DNA from: Sphingomicrobium sp.
Lineage (GTDB): Bacteria; Pseudomonadota; Alphaproteobacteria; Sphingomonadales; Sphingomonadaceae
DNA: 64,000 bases
Direction of reading: 5' to 3'
NCBI GenBank assembly: GCA_030447545.1
Contig: JAUJOV010000002.1
Location: forward strand, 62,001-126,000
Part shown: positions 7,197 through 17,923 of the stretch, piece after piece
Layout: each line of letters begins with the position of its first letter
How positions within the stretch are numbered: the stretch's first letter is position 1
Program-made: the position numbers and the translations under genes
The notes under the pieces: model-generated
The model's input: only the letters and a program-made list of their open reading frames with translations
Told to the model about the DNA's origin: nothing
The model's database searches: none

Positions 7197-9242
7197 CTAC
7201 TGATCCAAAAACGACCGCATCTTCCGCGACCTCGACGGATGCTTCAACTTCCGCAACGCCTTCGCCTCAATCTGCCTGATCCGCTCACGCGTAACCGAAA
7301 ACTGCTGCCCCACCTCCTCGAGCGTATGATCGGTATTCATCCCAATCCCGAACCGCATCCGAAGCACGCGCTCCTCGCGCGGGGTCAGTGACGCCAGCAC
7401 CCGCGTGACCGTCTCCTTCAAGTTCGCCTGGATCGCCGCGTCGACGGGAATCACCGCATTCTTGTCCTCGATGAAGTCGCCGAGATGGCTGTCCTCCTCG
7501 TCGCCGATCGGGGTCTCGAGGGAAATGGGTTCCTTGGCGATCTTCATCACCTTGCGGACCTTCTCGAGCGGCATCGACAGGCGCTCGGCGAGCTCCTCGG
7601 GCGTGGCTTCGCGGCCGGTCTCGTGGAGGAACTGGCGGCCGGTGCGAACCAGCTTGTTGATCGTCTCGATCATGTGGACCGGGATTCGGATGGTGCGCGC
7701 CTGGTCGGCAATGGAGCGGGTGATCGCCTGGCGGATCCACCAGGTCGCGTAGGTGCTGAACTTGTAGCCGCGGCGGTACTCGAACTTGTCGACCGCCTTC
7801 ATCAGGCCGATGTTGCCTTCCTGGATCAGGTCGAGGAACTGCAGGCCCCGGTTGGTGTATTTTTGGCGATCGAGATGACGAGGCGCAGGTTGGCCTCGAC
7901 CATCTCCTTCTTGGCGATGCGGGCCTCGCGCGCTCGCCCTTTTGGACCATGTTGACGGTGCGGCGATATTCGGGAGCGAGGTTCCGACCTGCTGGGCGAT
8001 GTCGCACATCTCGTCGCGGATGCGGTCGACGCTGTCGCGCTCGGCCGCGGCGAAGGCGGCGAACTTCTTGTCGCCTTTGGACGCGCGGTCGAGCCAGCCG
8101 TCGTCGAGCTCGCTTCCGGTGTAGCTTTCGAGGAAGGCGCGGCGGGCACGCGGTGGCGCTCGGCGAGGCGCAGCATCTGGCCGCCAAGCGCCATCAGGCG
8201 GCGGTTGTAGGCGTAGAGCTGCTCGACCAGATATTCGATCTTGGCCGCGTGGAACTGGACGCTCTCGACCTCGGCGGTGAGCTGCTCGCGCAGTTTCTGG
8301 TATTTCTTCTCGTCCGCGGGCGGGAATTCGCGGGCGCCGCCCAATGCGTCGAGGCGCGAGGCCTGGAGCTTGGCGAACTTCTTGTAGAGCGCGGTGATGG
8401 TCGCGAACTTCTCGAGCGCCTGGGGTTTGAGCTGCTCTTCCATCTGGGCGAGCGACAAGGCGTTCTCGTCGTCTTCTTCCTCGGCCTGCGGCTTGGTGCG
8501 CCGGTCGACCATGTCCTCCTCGTCGTCGTCGGAGGCGGCCTCGGGCTCCTCGTGCTCTTCCTCGTCGGGCTTGATGGTCGGGCCGGCGACCTTTTCGCTG
8601 ATCTCGGCCTCGCCGCCGCCTTCGCCGCCTTCCTCGCCGGCGGTGATCTGCTCGAGGGTCGGGCCCTTGGACAGCATCGCTTCGAGGTCGAGGATCTCGC
8701 GCAGCTGCATTCGGCCCTCGTTGAGGGCGTTCGACCAGCCGATGATCGCGTTGAAGGTCAGCGGGCTTTCGCAGGCCCCAGATCATCGTGTCGCGGCCGG
8801 CCTCGATCTGCTTGGCGATGGCGATCTCGCCCTCGCGGGAGAGGAGTTCGACCGCGCCCATCTCGCGCAGGTACATGCGCACGGGGTCGTCGGTGCGGTC
8901 GACGGCTTCCTTCTTGGTCGCTGCGGCCGGCCTTGGCCCACCATCATCGAGCGGGTCGACCTCTTCCTCGGCCGGCTCGGGCTGCTCGTCCTCCTCGTCG
9001 TCGGACGATTCCTCGTTCTCGACGATGTTGACGCCCATTTCGGAGATCGCGGACATCACGTCCTCGATCTGCTCGGACGACATCTGGTCCTGAGGGAGGG
9101 CCTCGTTCAATTCATCGTAGGTGATGAAGCCGCGCTTCTTGGCGCGGGCGAGCAATTTCTTGATCGACGCGTCGTTGAGGTCGAGGAGCGGGGCGTCCCC
9201 GTTCTCCTGCGCCTCGGTCTCTACAGCTTCGTTCTTCGCCAT
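7197..9242 (-). CDS. rpoD: RNA polymerase sigma-70 factor RpoD (frameshifted in this sequence)
   Basis: Primary sigma factor, directing core RNA polymerase to housekeeping promoters. From ATG 9242: region 1.1 ([20 protein letters not shown]), acidic linker, region 1.2 ([20 protein letters not shown]), the long non-conserved acidic domain, region 2 ([40 protein letters not shown]), region 3 and region 4 ([39 protein letters not shown]). The total of about 680 codons is normal for alphaproteobacteria. Indels break the frame near 8780, 8145, 7935-7975 and 7860. The gene is essential, so these are almost certainly sequence errors. It starts 15 bases after the dnaG stop, indicating one operon. Confidence 0.95.
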   Translation of the reverse strand: MAKNEAVETEAQENGDAPLLDLNDASIKKLLARAKKRGFITYDELNEALPQDQMSSEQIEDVMSAISEMGVNIVENEESSDDEEDEQPEPAEEEVDPLDDGGPRPAAATKKEAVDRTDDPVRMYLREMGAVELLSREGEIAIAKQIEAGRDTMIWGLRKPADLQRDHRLVERPQRGPNAAARDPRPRSDAVQGPDPRADHRRRGRRRRRRRGRDQRKGRRPDHQARRGRARGARGRLRRRRGGHGRPAHQAAGRGRRRRERLVARPDGRAAQTPGAREVRDHHRALQEVRQAPGLAPRRIGRRPRIPARGREEIPETARAAHRRGRERPVPRGQDRISGRAALRLQPPPDGAWRPDAAPRRAPPRARRAFLESYTGSELDDGWLDRASKGDKKFAAFAAAERDSVDRIRDEMCDIAQQVGTSLPNIAAPSTWSKRASARGPHRQEGDGRGQPAPRHLDRQKYTNRGLQFLDLIQEGNIGLMKAVDKFEYRRGYKFSTYATWWIRQAITRSIADQARTIRIPVHMIETINKLVRTGRQFLHETGREATPEELAERLSMPLEKVRKVMKIAKEPISLETPIGDEEDSHLGDFIEDKNAVIPVDAAIQANLKETVTRVLASLTPREERVLRMRFGIGMNTDHTLEEVGQQFSVTRERIRQIEAKALRKLKHPSRSRKMRSFLDQ

Positions 9243-9257
9243 ATATGCGCCTGCCGC

Positions 9258-11136
9258 CTAGTCGGTGCCGGCCAGTGATGCCAGCCGCTGTCTCAATTCC
9301 TGCTGCGCCTCTACGAGCCGCTGCTGTTCCTTCAAGGCTTCGTCGGTGAAATCCGCTTTAGCCGTTCGGTTGCGTCCATCAGTGCTCTTGCCACTTCCTC
9401 GCTGGCCAGAAGGATCTCGACTGCGGCCGCAAGATCGCTGCGGGCGCGGTTCGGGTCGCTGTCGCGCCGAGTGAAGGAAAAGCCAAGGGATCGAAGGGCC
9501 TTGCCGCCCGGCGTTGCCTTGGGCTGCAATATGGTGGCGAGACTCTCCTGATCAAGCATCGCGCCGGAGAAGGCGGCGTTGACGAGCTCGTCGCGAAGGC
9601 GGGCGGTCGGCTTGTCGGCGATCGCCAGGCTGGCGAGCTGCTCGCAGTGGGCGGTGAGCTCCTCGGGGTAGTTGGCGAAGCCCTGGATCAAGGCGCGGGC
9701 GGTGCGGGCGTCGATTCCCGAGGCGGCGATCGAGCGGGCTTCCTGGCCGACCGGCTGGGGAGGGGGATGAAGCGGCCGCCGCGCTTGTGCCATTCGCGGC
9801 GCGGGGGCTGCCGGGGGCGGGGCGGAGCGACTTCGGCCTCGACGGCGCATCCATTCGTCGCGGTAGAGGCGGCGCGGCGCGGGTTCGCCGATGGCCTGGC
9901 TGTGCTCGATCAGGCGCTGGCGAAGGCCGGCGCGGGCCTCGGGCGTGGTCAGGGGCTGGGCCGCGAGCTCGTGACGCCAGAGGCGGTCGGCGAGCGGCTC
10001 GGGCTCGGCGAGCAGAGCTTCAAGGGCGTCCCTGCCGCCGGTGCGGACCAAGTCGTCGGGGTCCTGGCCGGGCGGGAGCTCGACGAAGCGCAGGGTGCGT
10101 TCGGGGGCGATCAGCGGGAGGGCGCGCAGCGCCGCGCGGATCGCGGCTTTCTGGCCGGCGCTGTCGCCGTCGAAGCAGAGGATCGGCGCCGGGTCGAGGC
10201 GCCACATGCGCTCGAGCTGGGCTTCGGTGACGGCGGTGCCGTTGGGCGCGACGGCCTCGGCGACCGCGGCGCGGTCGAGGGCGATCACGTCCATATAGCC
10301 CTCGACCACGATCAGGCGCTTCGCCGAGCGGCTCGATGGCGACGCGCGGTCGATGTTGTAGAGGGTGCGGCCCTTGTCGAACAGCGGGGTGTCGGGCGAG
10401 TTCAGGTACTTCGGCTCGCCGGCGCCCAGGATCCGCCCGCCGAAAGCGATCACCCGGCCGCGAGCGTCGCGGATCGGGATCATCAGCCGGCCGCGGAAGC
10501 GGTCGTAGGTCTCGCCCTCGTCGGTGCGGATCAGCATCCCGGTTTCGACCAGCCTGTCCTCGCCAAGGTTTGCGGAGCGCGGTCTTGAGCCTGGTGCGTC
10601 CTTCCGGCGCGAGGCCGATCTGGCGAAGCGGGTGATCGCCGCCGCGTCAGGAGCGTTCGCGCGCTTTTGGATCGGCGCGGCCCTTGAGATATTCGCGCGC
10701 GGCGGCGCCCTCGATGCCGGCGAGCTGCTCGGCGAACCATTTCTGGCACGAGGCCATGACGTCAGTCAGCGAAGCCGCGCGTTCGGAGCGTTCGCGCGCT
10801 TTTGGATCGGGCGCGGGGACCTCCATCCCGGCCTTGGCGGCGAGCTCCTTGACCGCATCCATGAACGGCAGGCCGTCTCGGCGATGCGCTGGTCGGTCAG
10901 CTGCTGCGGAAGCGGATCGCATCGCCATGCGACCGCAGCCGAAGCACTCGCGGATGATCTTCTCTTCGTCAGCTTGATCGTGAAGCTCGGCGTCTTCTCG
11001 TCGCGCTGGAACGGGCAGCACGGCCTTGAACTCGGCCTGCGCGGATCATCGCTCTTGACCGAGGGCGAAATGACTGCCGAGCGTCGCCAAAGCGCCGCGC
11101 GCGCAGCTCGTCCAGCCATTGCGGTGACAGCGACAT
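9258..11136 (-). CDS. dnaG: DNA primase DnaG (frameshifted in this sequence)
   Basis: Synthesises RNA primers at the replication fork with DnaB helicase. The start at 11136 gives the typical MSLSPQWLDELRAR. The zinc-finger region is damaged, but FGCG and GLPFMDAVKELAAKAGMEVP are clear. The TOPRIM core (FGGRILGAGEPKYLNSPDTP; LIVVEGYMDVIAL; ILCFDGDSAGQKAA) is clean. The C-terminal helicase-binding domain ends ELRQRLASLAGTD at 9260, after an indel near 9350. Further indels lie between 10540 and 11100. A 26-bp duplicated segment at 10650-10675 replaces the expected family sequence after EYLKGR. The gene is followed at 15 bases by rpoD. Confidence 0.93.
10650..10810. repeat. 26-bp direct repeat inside dnaG
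   Basis: The same 26 bases occur at 10650-10675 and 10785-10810, exactly 135 bases (45 codons) apart. The upstream-coding copy encodes DPKARERS in its normal family position after MEVPAP. The other copy gives the same DPKARERS where primases normally carry a GL(S/T)-D-A motif, and the frame is disturbed around it. It looks like an intruded copy of nearby sequence. Confidence 0.8.
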
Positions 11137-11186
11137 CGACTCACTTTGTGCAGGGTGTGGTGTTCCCGCAAGCGCGGGAGCCGGAC

Positions 11187-11195
11187 TTATCCACA
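11187..11195 (+). promoter_or_regulatory. Consensus DnaA box upstream of dnaG
   Basis: TTATCCACA matches the strict DnaA-box consensus exactly. It lies in the 66-base gap between the yqeY-like stop and the dnaG start, next to a small hairpin (TCCCGC-AAGC-GCGGGA near 11164). DnaA control of dnaG would be biologically sensible, but a single 9-mer can arise by chance. Confidence 0.4.
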
Positions 11196-11202
11196 GCAGA
11201 GG

Positions 11203-11619
11203 CTAAACCAGCATCTCCCGGACCAGCCCGCTCGCCCGCGCGGGCTCGATCTTTCCGGCGTGGCGGGCTTTCACCTCGGCCATCACTCGGCCCATGTCCT
11301 TGATGCTCGATGCGCCCGTCTCGGCGATGATCGACTGGATCGCGGCGCGGGCTTCGTCGTCGCTGAGCTGCTGCGGCGCTCGATCGTTCGGCGATCTCCA
11401 CCTCCTCGGCCGCGGCGCGGTCCTCGCGCCCGGCCTTGCGGTAGATTTCGGCGGAGTGGATGCGCCGCTGCTTGATCATCTTCTGGAGGACGCGCGGTGA
11501 CCAGCTGGTCGTCGTCGGCGGGAGCGCCGCCGGTGCGCGCATGTCGCGGTTCAGCCTGCGCCGACGGCAAGTTCGACGTCGAGGCCGCTCATGCCAGCGC
11601 GGCCGATGTCGGCGATCAT
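11203..11619 (-). CDS. GatB/YqeY domain protein (frameshifted)
   Basis: Small protein of the YqeY family, related to the tail domain of GatB of the tRNA amidotransferase; its exact role is unknown. The diagnostic segment KMIKQRRIHSAEIYRKAGRE is followed by a Glu-rich helix. The C-terminus reads IIAETGASSIKDMGRVMAEV and HAGKIEPARASGLVREMLV. The stop is at 11203-11205. The ATG at 11619 gives a start like the family (MIADIG), but several indels lie at 11385-11600. Its position directly before dnaG-rpoD is the usual gene order in alphaproteobacteria, so the three are probably one transcription unit. Confidence 0.8.
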
Positions 11620-11727
11620 CGCTCTTCGGAAACCGCCAGCCCTAGCCGCGCAATTCGACCGGCCGCAACAGCCTTAGCCAAAGAGCCTTAGGACATTGCT
11701 GCTTCGCCGGGAAGGCTCCTTATCGCC

Positions 11728-12858
11728 ATGGCCCATGAGCCGGCGCACTCCGCCCGACCCCGCAGCCCCGCCCGCGGGCGCAACGGAGTCGTGGTGCGCC
11801 GACGGCCGGACTGGGGCATCCTGAGCCGAAGGCGAAGCGGTCGGCTGTGCTTCAATACCGCGATGACGTCGATACCAGGAGGTGATGACCGACCCGTCCA
11901 TCGTCGCCCGTCGCCTTCATCCCGGCACATCGGCAACGTCGGCGCCAACGACGAGGACAACGCACGCCCACGCGCGGCGCCATCGTTCGCGAGGCCGTGA
12001 CCGAGCCGCAATTCAAGCCAGGGCTTTGGCGAGTGGATGCCCGGATCGGCATCGCCGTCGACACGCGCGCGCTGACCCGGCTGGTGCGCGCAAAGCGCCC
12101 GTCGACGTCGATCGCAATCGGCCGATTGGCCAGGCCTCCGACCGCCGACGGCAAGTTGCGCCTCGAGGCGCTTCGCCCTTCGACTTCCCTCACGTTGCGG
12201 ATACCACATCCGCTCATTGGCCAGGACCTTCGAGCCGGCTGAATCTCCAGGCTTGTCGAAGTCCCGGCTCAAGGCTGAGCCGGAGGGAAGTGGCGCCTCT
12301 CCATCCTGAGCCGAAGCCAGGACGCGCGCGGGTGACGATCGCAGCCCGCCGGCGGAGCGCTTCGTTCGACGAGGTCATCGCGCACGCTCACGACGGCTTC
12401 TGGGTCGCACGGCCGTCGGGCGAACCCGGAAGCGACCGGCGCGCGGGTGCAATTCCGTGACCGGCAGATGCACGACCGACGGCTTCTTCCTGTCGAACGG
12501 CCCGGGCAAAGGCCCCTGTTCGGCATCTGCCTCGGCCGTTCCAGCTGCTCGCGCTTGCGGGCGGTCGGCGGACGACCAAGATGTTCCAGGGCCATCGCGG
12601 CGCCAACCACCCGGTCAAAGGCTTGCCGACGGGCGGTCGGATCACGAGCATGAACCACGGCTTCGCGGTCGAGCGCGCGGGATTGCCGGACAATGTGCGC
12701 GAGACCCACGTGAGCCTGTTCGACGGGAGCAATTGCGGGATCGAGCTGACCGACGCTCCTGCGTTCAGCGTCCAGTACCACCCGGAGGCGAGCCCGGGGC
12801 CGCAGGACAGCTTCTATCTGTTCGAGAAGTTCGTCGGGGCGATGCGGTGGGGCGCTGA
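11728..12858 (+). CDS. carA: Carbamoyl-phosphate synthase small subunit CarA (heavily frameshifted)
   Basis: The glutaminase subunit that feeds ammonia to CarB for arginine and pyrimidine synthesis. Recognisable blocks across frames are [111 protein letters not shown] and [12 protein letters not shown]. The [10 protein letters not shown] and QYHPEA blocks belong to the class I glutamine amidotransferase domain. The length (about 377 codons) is normal. At least eight indels occur. The start ATG at 11728 follows GGAAGG at moderate distance. Its end overlaps the start of the small lipoprotein. Confidence 0.85.
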
Positions 12859-13089
12859 TCTCGTCGCCGCGCTCGCGCTCTCCGCCTGCGCGACGGTGCC
12901 CGCGCCGCCGGCGCGATCCTAGCGAGGAGGAGCTCAACGCGGTCGGCCGCTCGTGCGGTCTGGTCGCTCGGCGAGCTGTTCCAGGACGAAAGCGAGAAAA
13001 AGCTGCTGTTCTTCTTCAGGGTCGCGCCGACCTCCGAGGAGCGCGCGTGCGTCGAAGCGCTGGGCGCGCAAGAACAGATCGCCCGGTGA
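12842..13089 (+). CDS. Small lipoprotein between carA and carB (frameshifted)
   Basis: From the ATG at 12842 a short signal ends [13 protein letters not shown], a lipobox with the Cys at about residue 16. After an indel near 12917 the reading continues [15 protein letters not shown], and after another near 12955 it reads [19 protein letters not shown] and [20 protein letters not shown] to a TGA at 13087-13089. The mature part has two Cys. The protein is about 82 residues. Its start overlaps the carA end and it sits 31 bases before carB, so it should share their mRNA. I recognise no family or function. Confidence 0.55.
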
Positions 13090-13120
13090 TCGTCGAAGCA
13101 ATGAACGAGCCGATCAGCTG

Positions 13121-16100
13121 ATGCCCAGGCGCACCGACATCTCCTCCATCCTGATCATCGGCGCGGGGCCGATCGTCATCGGCCAGGCGGCCGAGTTCGA
13201 CTATTCGGGCTCGCAGGCAGTCAAGGCGCTCAAGGAGGAGGGCTGCATCGGTCATCATCGTCAATTCGAACCCGGCGACGATCATGACCGACCCGGACAT
13301 GGCCGACGACCTACATCGAGCCGATCACGCCCGAGTTCGTCGCCAAGATCATCGAAGGAGCGGCCGGACGCGATCCTGCCGACCATGGGCGGGCGCAGAC
13401 CGCGCTCAACACCGCTCTGACGCTCAACCGCACCGGGTGCTCAAGCAATATGAGGGCGCTGTCCAGCTGATCGGCGCCCAGGCCGAGGCGATCGACAAGG
13501 CCGAGGACCGCGAGAAGTTCAAGGCGGCGATGGACCGCATCGGGCTCGAAAGCGCCCGTTCCAGAATCGCCCACAGCCTCGAGGACGCGGTGGCGCTGCT
13601 CGAGGTCACCGGGCTTCCGCGATCATCCGCCATCGAGCTTCACGCTCGGCGGCACGGGCGGCGGGGTCGCCTACAACCGCGAGGAGTTCGAGGCGATCGT
13701 GCGCGGCGGGCTCGAGGCGAGCCCAACCACCGAGGTCCTGGTCGAGGAGTCCCTCCTCGGCTGGAAGGAATATGAGATGGAGGTCGTTCGCGACCGCAAC
13801 GACAATGCGATCATCGTCTGCTCGATCGAGAATGTCGACCCGATGGGCGTCCATACGGGCGACTCGATCACGGTGGCTCCGGCGCTGACGCTGACCGACA
13901 AGGAATATCAGCGCATGCGCTCGGCATCGATTGCGGTGTTGAGGGAAATCGGCGTCGAAACAGGCGGTTCCAACGTCCAGTTCGCAGTCGATCGCAAGAC
14001 CGGCCGGATGCTGGTGATCGAGATGAACCCGCGGGTCTCGCGCTCCTCGGCGCTCGCGTCCAAGGCGACCGGCTTTCCAATCGCCCGGGTCGCGGCCAAG
14101 CTCGCGGTCGGCTACACGCTCGACGAGATCGCCAACGACATCACCGGCGGGGCAACGCCGGCGAGCTTCGAGCCGACCATCGACTATGTCGTGACCAAGA
14201 TCCCGCGCTTCGCGTTCGAGAAGTTCGCGGGCTCGAAGCCTTGCTGTCGACCTCGATGAAGTCGGTCGGCGAAGTGATGGCGATCGGCCGATCCTTCGCC
14301 GAAAGCCTGCAAAAGGCGCTTCGCGGGCTCGAGACCGGCTTGACGGGGCTCGACCGCGTGCGCGAGCTCGAGGGCGCCGACCCGTCCGCGATCGAAAACT
14401 GGCTCGCGCGTGCCACGCCCAACCGGCTGCTGGTCGCCGCCGAGGCGCTTCGCCATGGCTTCACGGTCGAACGGGTCAATGCCATCGCCCACTACGACCC
14501 CTGGTTCCTCGAGCGGCTGAAGGAGATCGTCGAGGCCGAGGAGCAGGTCCGCGCCCAGGGCCTGCCGCGCGATGCCGCGGAGATGCGGCGGTTGAAGGCG
14601 ATGGGCTTCTCCGACTCGCGCCTGGCCGAGCTCGCGCTGCGATCGGTGCACATGGACCGGACGATGGGCGAGGCGGTCGCAGCGGGCGGATCGGGCGTGG
14701 TCCACAGCGCGGTTCGCGCGATCAGCGGCGGAGTGACCGAGGCGGAGGTCCGCAAGCACCGGCTTCGGCTGGGAATCCGTCCCGTGTTCAAGCGCATCGA
14801 CAGCTGCGCCGCGGAGTTCGACGCTCCGACGGCCTATCTTTATTCGACCTACGAGGCGCCTTTGTTTGGCGAGCCCGAGGACGAGGCCGGGGTCGAGGAT
14901 GCTCGCAAGGTGATCATCCTGGGTGGCGGGCCGAACCGGATAGGGCAGGGGATCGAGTTCGACTATTGCTGTTGCCACGCGGCCTTCGCGCTGGGCGGGA
15001 CAAGGGGCGGGGAGGCCGGCGCCGGTTTCCAGACCATCATGGTCAACTGCAACCCCGAGACGGTCTCGACCGACCCCGACACCTCCGACCGGCTCTATTT
15101 CGAGCCGCTGACCACCGAGGACGTGCTCGAGATCGTCCGGCGCGAGAGCGAGACGGGCGAGCTGTTGGGCGTCGTCGTCCAGCTCGGCGGCCAGACGCCA
15201 TTGAAGCTCGCGGCGGACCTCGCTTCGGCGGGAGTGCCGATCCTCGGCACCAAGCCGGATTCGATCGACCTCGCCGAGGACCGCGAGCGCTTCGCGCGGC
15301 TGGTCGAGCGGCTGGGCTTGAGGCAGCCCGAGAACGGCCTTGCGCGCAGCCGGGCCGAAGCGCTGCAGGTCGCCCAGCGGATCGGCTATCCGGTGCTCCT
15401 GCGCCCGTCCTACGTGCTCGGCGGGCGCGGCATGGAGGTGGTGGACGGCCCCGCGCAGCTCGACCATTACATCGCGACCGCAGTCGCCGTTTCGGGATCG
15501 AGCCCGGTGCTGATCGACCGCTATCTGCGCGACGCGATCGAGGTCGACGTCGACGCGATCTGCGACGGCACCGACGTCGCGGTGTGCGGGATCCTCGAGC
15601 ATATCGAGGAGGCGGGGGTGCATTCGGGCGACAGCGCCTGCTCGATCCCGCCGCACAGCCTGTCGGACGAGCTGGTCGCGGAGATCGAGCGCCAGACCCG
15701 CGAGCTTGCGCTAGCGCTCGGCGTTAAGGGCCTGATGAACGTGCAGTTCGCGGTTCAGGACCAGCGCGTCTACCTGATCGAGGTGAACCCGCGCGCAAGC
15801 CGCACCGTGCCGTTCGTCGCCAAGGCCATCGGCCGCCCGATCGCCAAGATCGCCGCACGAGTGATGGCCGGCGAGCGGCTGGCGGACCTCGGCCCGATTG
15901 ACCGAGACGTCGCGCACATTGCGGTCAAGGCGCCCGTGTTCCCCTTCGCGCGCTTCCCGGGCTCGGACCCGGTGCTCGGACCGGAAATGAAGAGCACCGG
16001 CGAAGTCATGGGAATCGATGGCGATTTCAATCTCGGTTTCGGCAAGGCGCTGATCGGCTCGGGGATGCGCCTGCCCGACGGCGGCACGGCCTTCGTGTCG

Positions 16101-16487
16101 GTCAAGGATGCCGACAAGGACAATATCGTGCCCGCGGTGGAGAAGCTTCTCGAGCTTGGCTTTGCGATCATCGCCACGGGCGGGACCGCGGCTCATCTGT
16201 CCGGCCTCGGACTGCCCGTCAGCCAGGTCAACAAGGTCGCCCAGGGCCGGCCCCATATCGTCGACCGGCTGACGGACGGCGAGGTGCAGCTGGTGTTCAA
16301 CACGACCGAAGGCTGGCAGTCGTTGAAGGACAGCCATTCGATCCGCGCGACCGCGCTGGCCCGCAAAGTTCCCTATTTCACCACTGCCGCCGGAAGCCTT
16401 GCCGCCGCGCATGCGATCGAGGCGCTGCGGGGGCGGGCGCTTGAAGTGCGCTCGCTCCAGTCCTATTATTCCGCGTCCGTAAACTAG
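13121..16487 (+). CDS. carB: Carbamoyl-phosphate synthase large subunit CarB (frameshifted in the N-terminal third)
   Basis: Makes carbamoyl phosphate from bicarbonate, ATP and CarA-derived ammonia. The start gives [20 protein letters not shown], the typical N-terminus. The first ATP-grasp half shows [27 protein letters not shown] and [19 protein letters not shown]. The oligomerisation domain begins at about 14250. The second half ([55 protein letters not shown]) is intact, and an allosteric MGS-like domain closes the protein ([13 protein letters not shown]). About 1,120 codons is normal. Indels cluster at 13240-13620 and near 14238; from 14241 on the frame is clean. Confidence 0.95.
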
Positions 16488-16574
16488 AACTCTCCAGACA
16501 ATCCGCCTCGCAGCAGCGAACCCTCGACAGGGCGCGTGGGGCGGCGTTTTGAAGAACAGAAAGGGCCGAATTTC

Positions 16575-17054
16575 ATGGCGAGTGGCGACAAGGTGCCGAT
16601 GCTGGCGGAGGGCCACCGCAAGCTCACCGACCAGGTGCGCCATCTGAAGATGGTCGAACGGCCGTCGATCGTTGAGGCGATCGAGGCGGCGCGGGCCCAC
16701 GGCGACCTTTCGGAGAATGCCGAATATCATGCGGCCAAGGAGCGCCAGGGCCATGTCGAGGCGACCATCGCCGACATCGAGGACCAGCTCAGCCGAGCGA
16801 TGGTGATCGACCCGACGACTTTGTCGGGCGACAAGGTGGTGTTCGGAGCGACCGTGACGCTGGTCGACGAGGACGACAAGAAGGTAAAGTACCAGCTCGT
16901 CGGGCAGGTCGAGGCCGATGCCAAGGACGGCCGGATCAGCTATAATTCGCCGCTCGGCCGGGCGCTGATCGGCCGCCGCAAGGGCGACGAGGTCGAGGTC
17001 TCGACGCCGTCGGGCGACCGCTATTACGAGATCAAGAAAGTCGAGTTCCTCTAG
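16575..17054 (+). CDS. greA: Transcription elongation factor GreA
   Basis: Stimulates transcript cleavage by backtracked RNA polymerase. 159 residues, the normal length. The N-terminal coiled coil carries the acidic tip [14 protein letters not shown], followed by the C-terminal FKBP-like domain ([33 protein letters not shown]). The start at 16575 ([10 protein letters not shown]) fits the family better than the upstream in-frame codon at 16536. It lies 87 bases after carB and abuts the rhomboid gene, so co-transcription is likely. Confidence 0.95.
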   Translation: MASGDKVPMLAEGHRKLTDQVRHLKMVERPSIVEAIEAARAHGDLSENAEYHAAKERQGHVEATIADIEDQLSRAMVIDPTTLSGDKVVFGATVTLVDEDDKKVKYQLVGQVEADAKDGRISYNSPLGRALIGRRKGDEVEVSTPSGDRYYEIKKVEFL

Positions 17055-17056
17055 GC

Positions 17057-17683
17057 GTGCGCTTCCTGCGCACCGCGACCGGCGCGATCGCGCTTCTGAC
17101 GGCGCTCGCCTGGCTGCTGGTCGCGGTGATCGGCGCCGATGAGCGCGCGGCGGTGGTGATGGGCGTGGTCCCGGCGCGCCTGAGCGGCCTGATCGACATC
17201 GCCCCGGCAGTGCCCGCCTGGCTCACTCCGCTCAGTGCGACGCTCGTCCATGGCGGAATCCTCCACGTCGCGCTCAACCTGCTGATGCTGGTGTGGTGCG
17301 GTCATCTGGTCGAGCGAGTGCTTGGGCCCTCGGCGCTGGTCCTGATCTACCTCGTCGGCGCTTTTGCTGCGGCCATCGCCCAGTGGGCGGTGGCGCCGGT
17401 CTCGCCGACGCCGATGATCGGCGCGAGCGGCGCGATCAGCGCGGTGATCGGCGCCTTCGCGCTGAGCTTCGGGCAGCAGAAGAGGATCGTTCGCTCTCCG
17501 CGCCTCAACCGCGCGCTCAACGCCTTGTGGCTGCTCGCCGCCTGGGTGGTGCTTCAGGTGATGATCGGAATGCTCGCCGGGGCCCAGGGCTATCTGCTCG
17601 CGACCCCGGCGCATATCGGCGGCTTCCTCGCCGGCCTGCTGCTTCAGCGGCCGCTTCTGCTGTGGCGGTATTGGGGGGCCTAA
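17057..17683 (+). CDS. Rhomboid-family intramembrane serine protease
   Basis: 208 residues with about six membrane segments. The GTG start lies two bases after the greA stop. The catalytic Ser is in GASGAISAVIG and the partner His in PAHIGGFLAG. The rhomboid HGGILHVALNLLML block precedes them. Rhomboids cut transmembrane substrates within the bilayer; the bacterial substrates here are unknown. The near-zero gap indicates translational coupling with greA. The gene ends convergently against the DUF4170 gene with a 4-base overlap. Confidence 0.9.
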   Translation: MRFLRTATGAIALLTALAWLLVAVIGADERAAVVMGVVPARLSGLIDIAPAVPAWLTPLSATLVHGGILHVALNLLMLVWCGHLVERVLGPSALVLIYLVGAFAAAIAQWAVAPVSPTPMIGASGAISAVIGAFALSFGQQKRIVRSPRLNRALNALWLLAAWVVLQVMIGMLAGAQGYLLATPAHIGGFLAGLLLQRPLLLWRYWGA

Positions 17684-17916
17684 GCGGCCGAGACGGTCCC
17701 GATGTCGCTTTCGGGCTCGAGCAGCCGGTGAAGGTGGACGACGACATATTTCATTTCGGCATCGTCGACCGTGCGCTGGGCGCGCGAGCGCCAGGCGTCC
17801 TCGGCGTCGGCATAGCTTTCGAACAGGCCGACGAAGTCGATCTCGTCGAGGTTGACGAAATCGAGCCCGCGCGGGTCCCTGACGCGCCCGCCGAACACCA
17901 GGTGGAGCTTGCTCAT
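17680..17916 (-). CDS. DUF4170 domain protein
   Basis: 78 residues with the pattern of DUF4170 proteins of alphaproteobacteria: LHLVFGGRVRDP, DFVNLDEIDFVGLFESYADA, WRSRAQRTVDDAEMKYVVVH. There is no signal peptide or membrane segment. The function of the family is unknown. It is the last gene of a tightly packed minus-strand set (gap of 7 bases to the previous gene). Confidence 0.85.
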   Translation of the reverse strand: MSKLHLVFGGRVRDPRGLDFVNLDEIDFVGLFESYADAEDAWRSRAQRTVDDAEMKYVVVHLHRLLEPESDIGTVSAA

Positions 17917-17923
17917 CGGCGGC

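Noticed and set aside
7949-9278. Long plus-strand open frames of up to 360 codons opposite rpoD
   Set aside because: They are mirror frames of a high-GC gene, with compositionally biased translations and no motifs.
7197-16487. Treating rpoD, dnaG, yqeY, carA and carB as pseudogenes
   Set aside because: The genes are essential and homology continues across every frame break; sequence error is the simpler reading.
15711-16754. A 347-codon minus-strand frame over the carB end and greA
   Set aside because: It covers two genes with clear homology on the other strand and has no start signal or domain.
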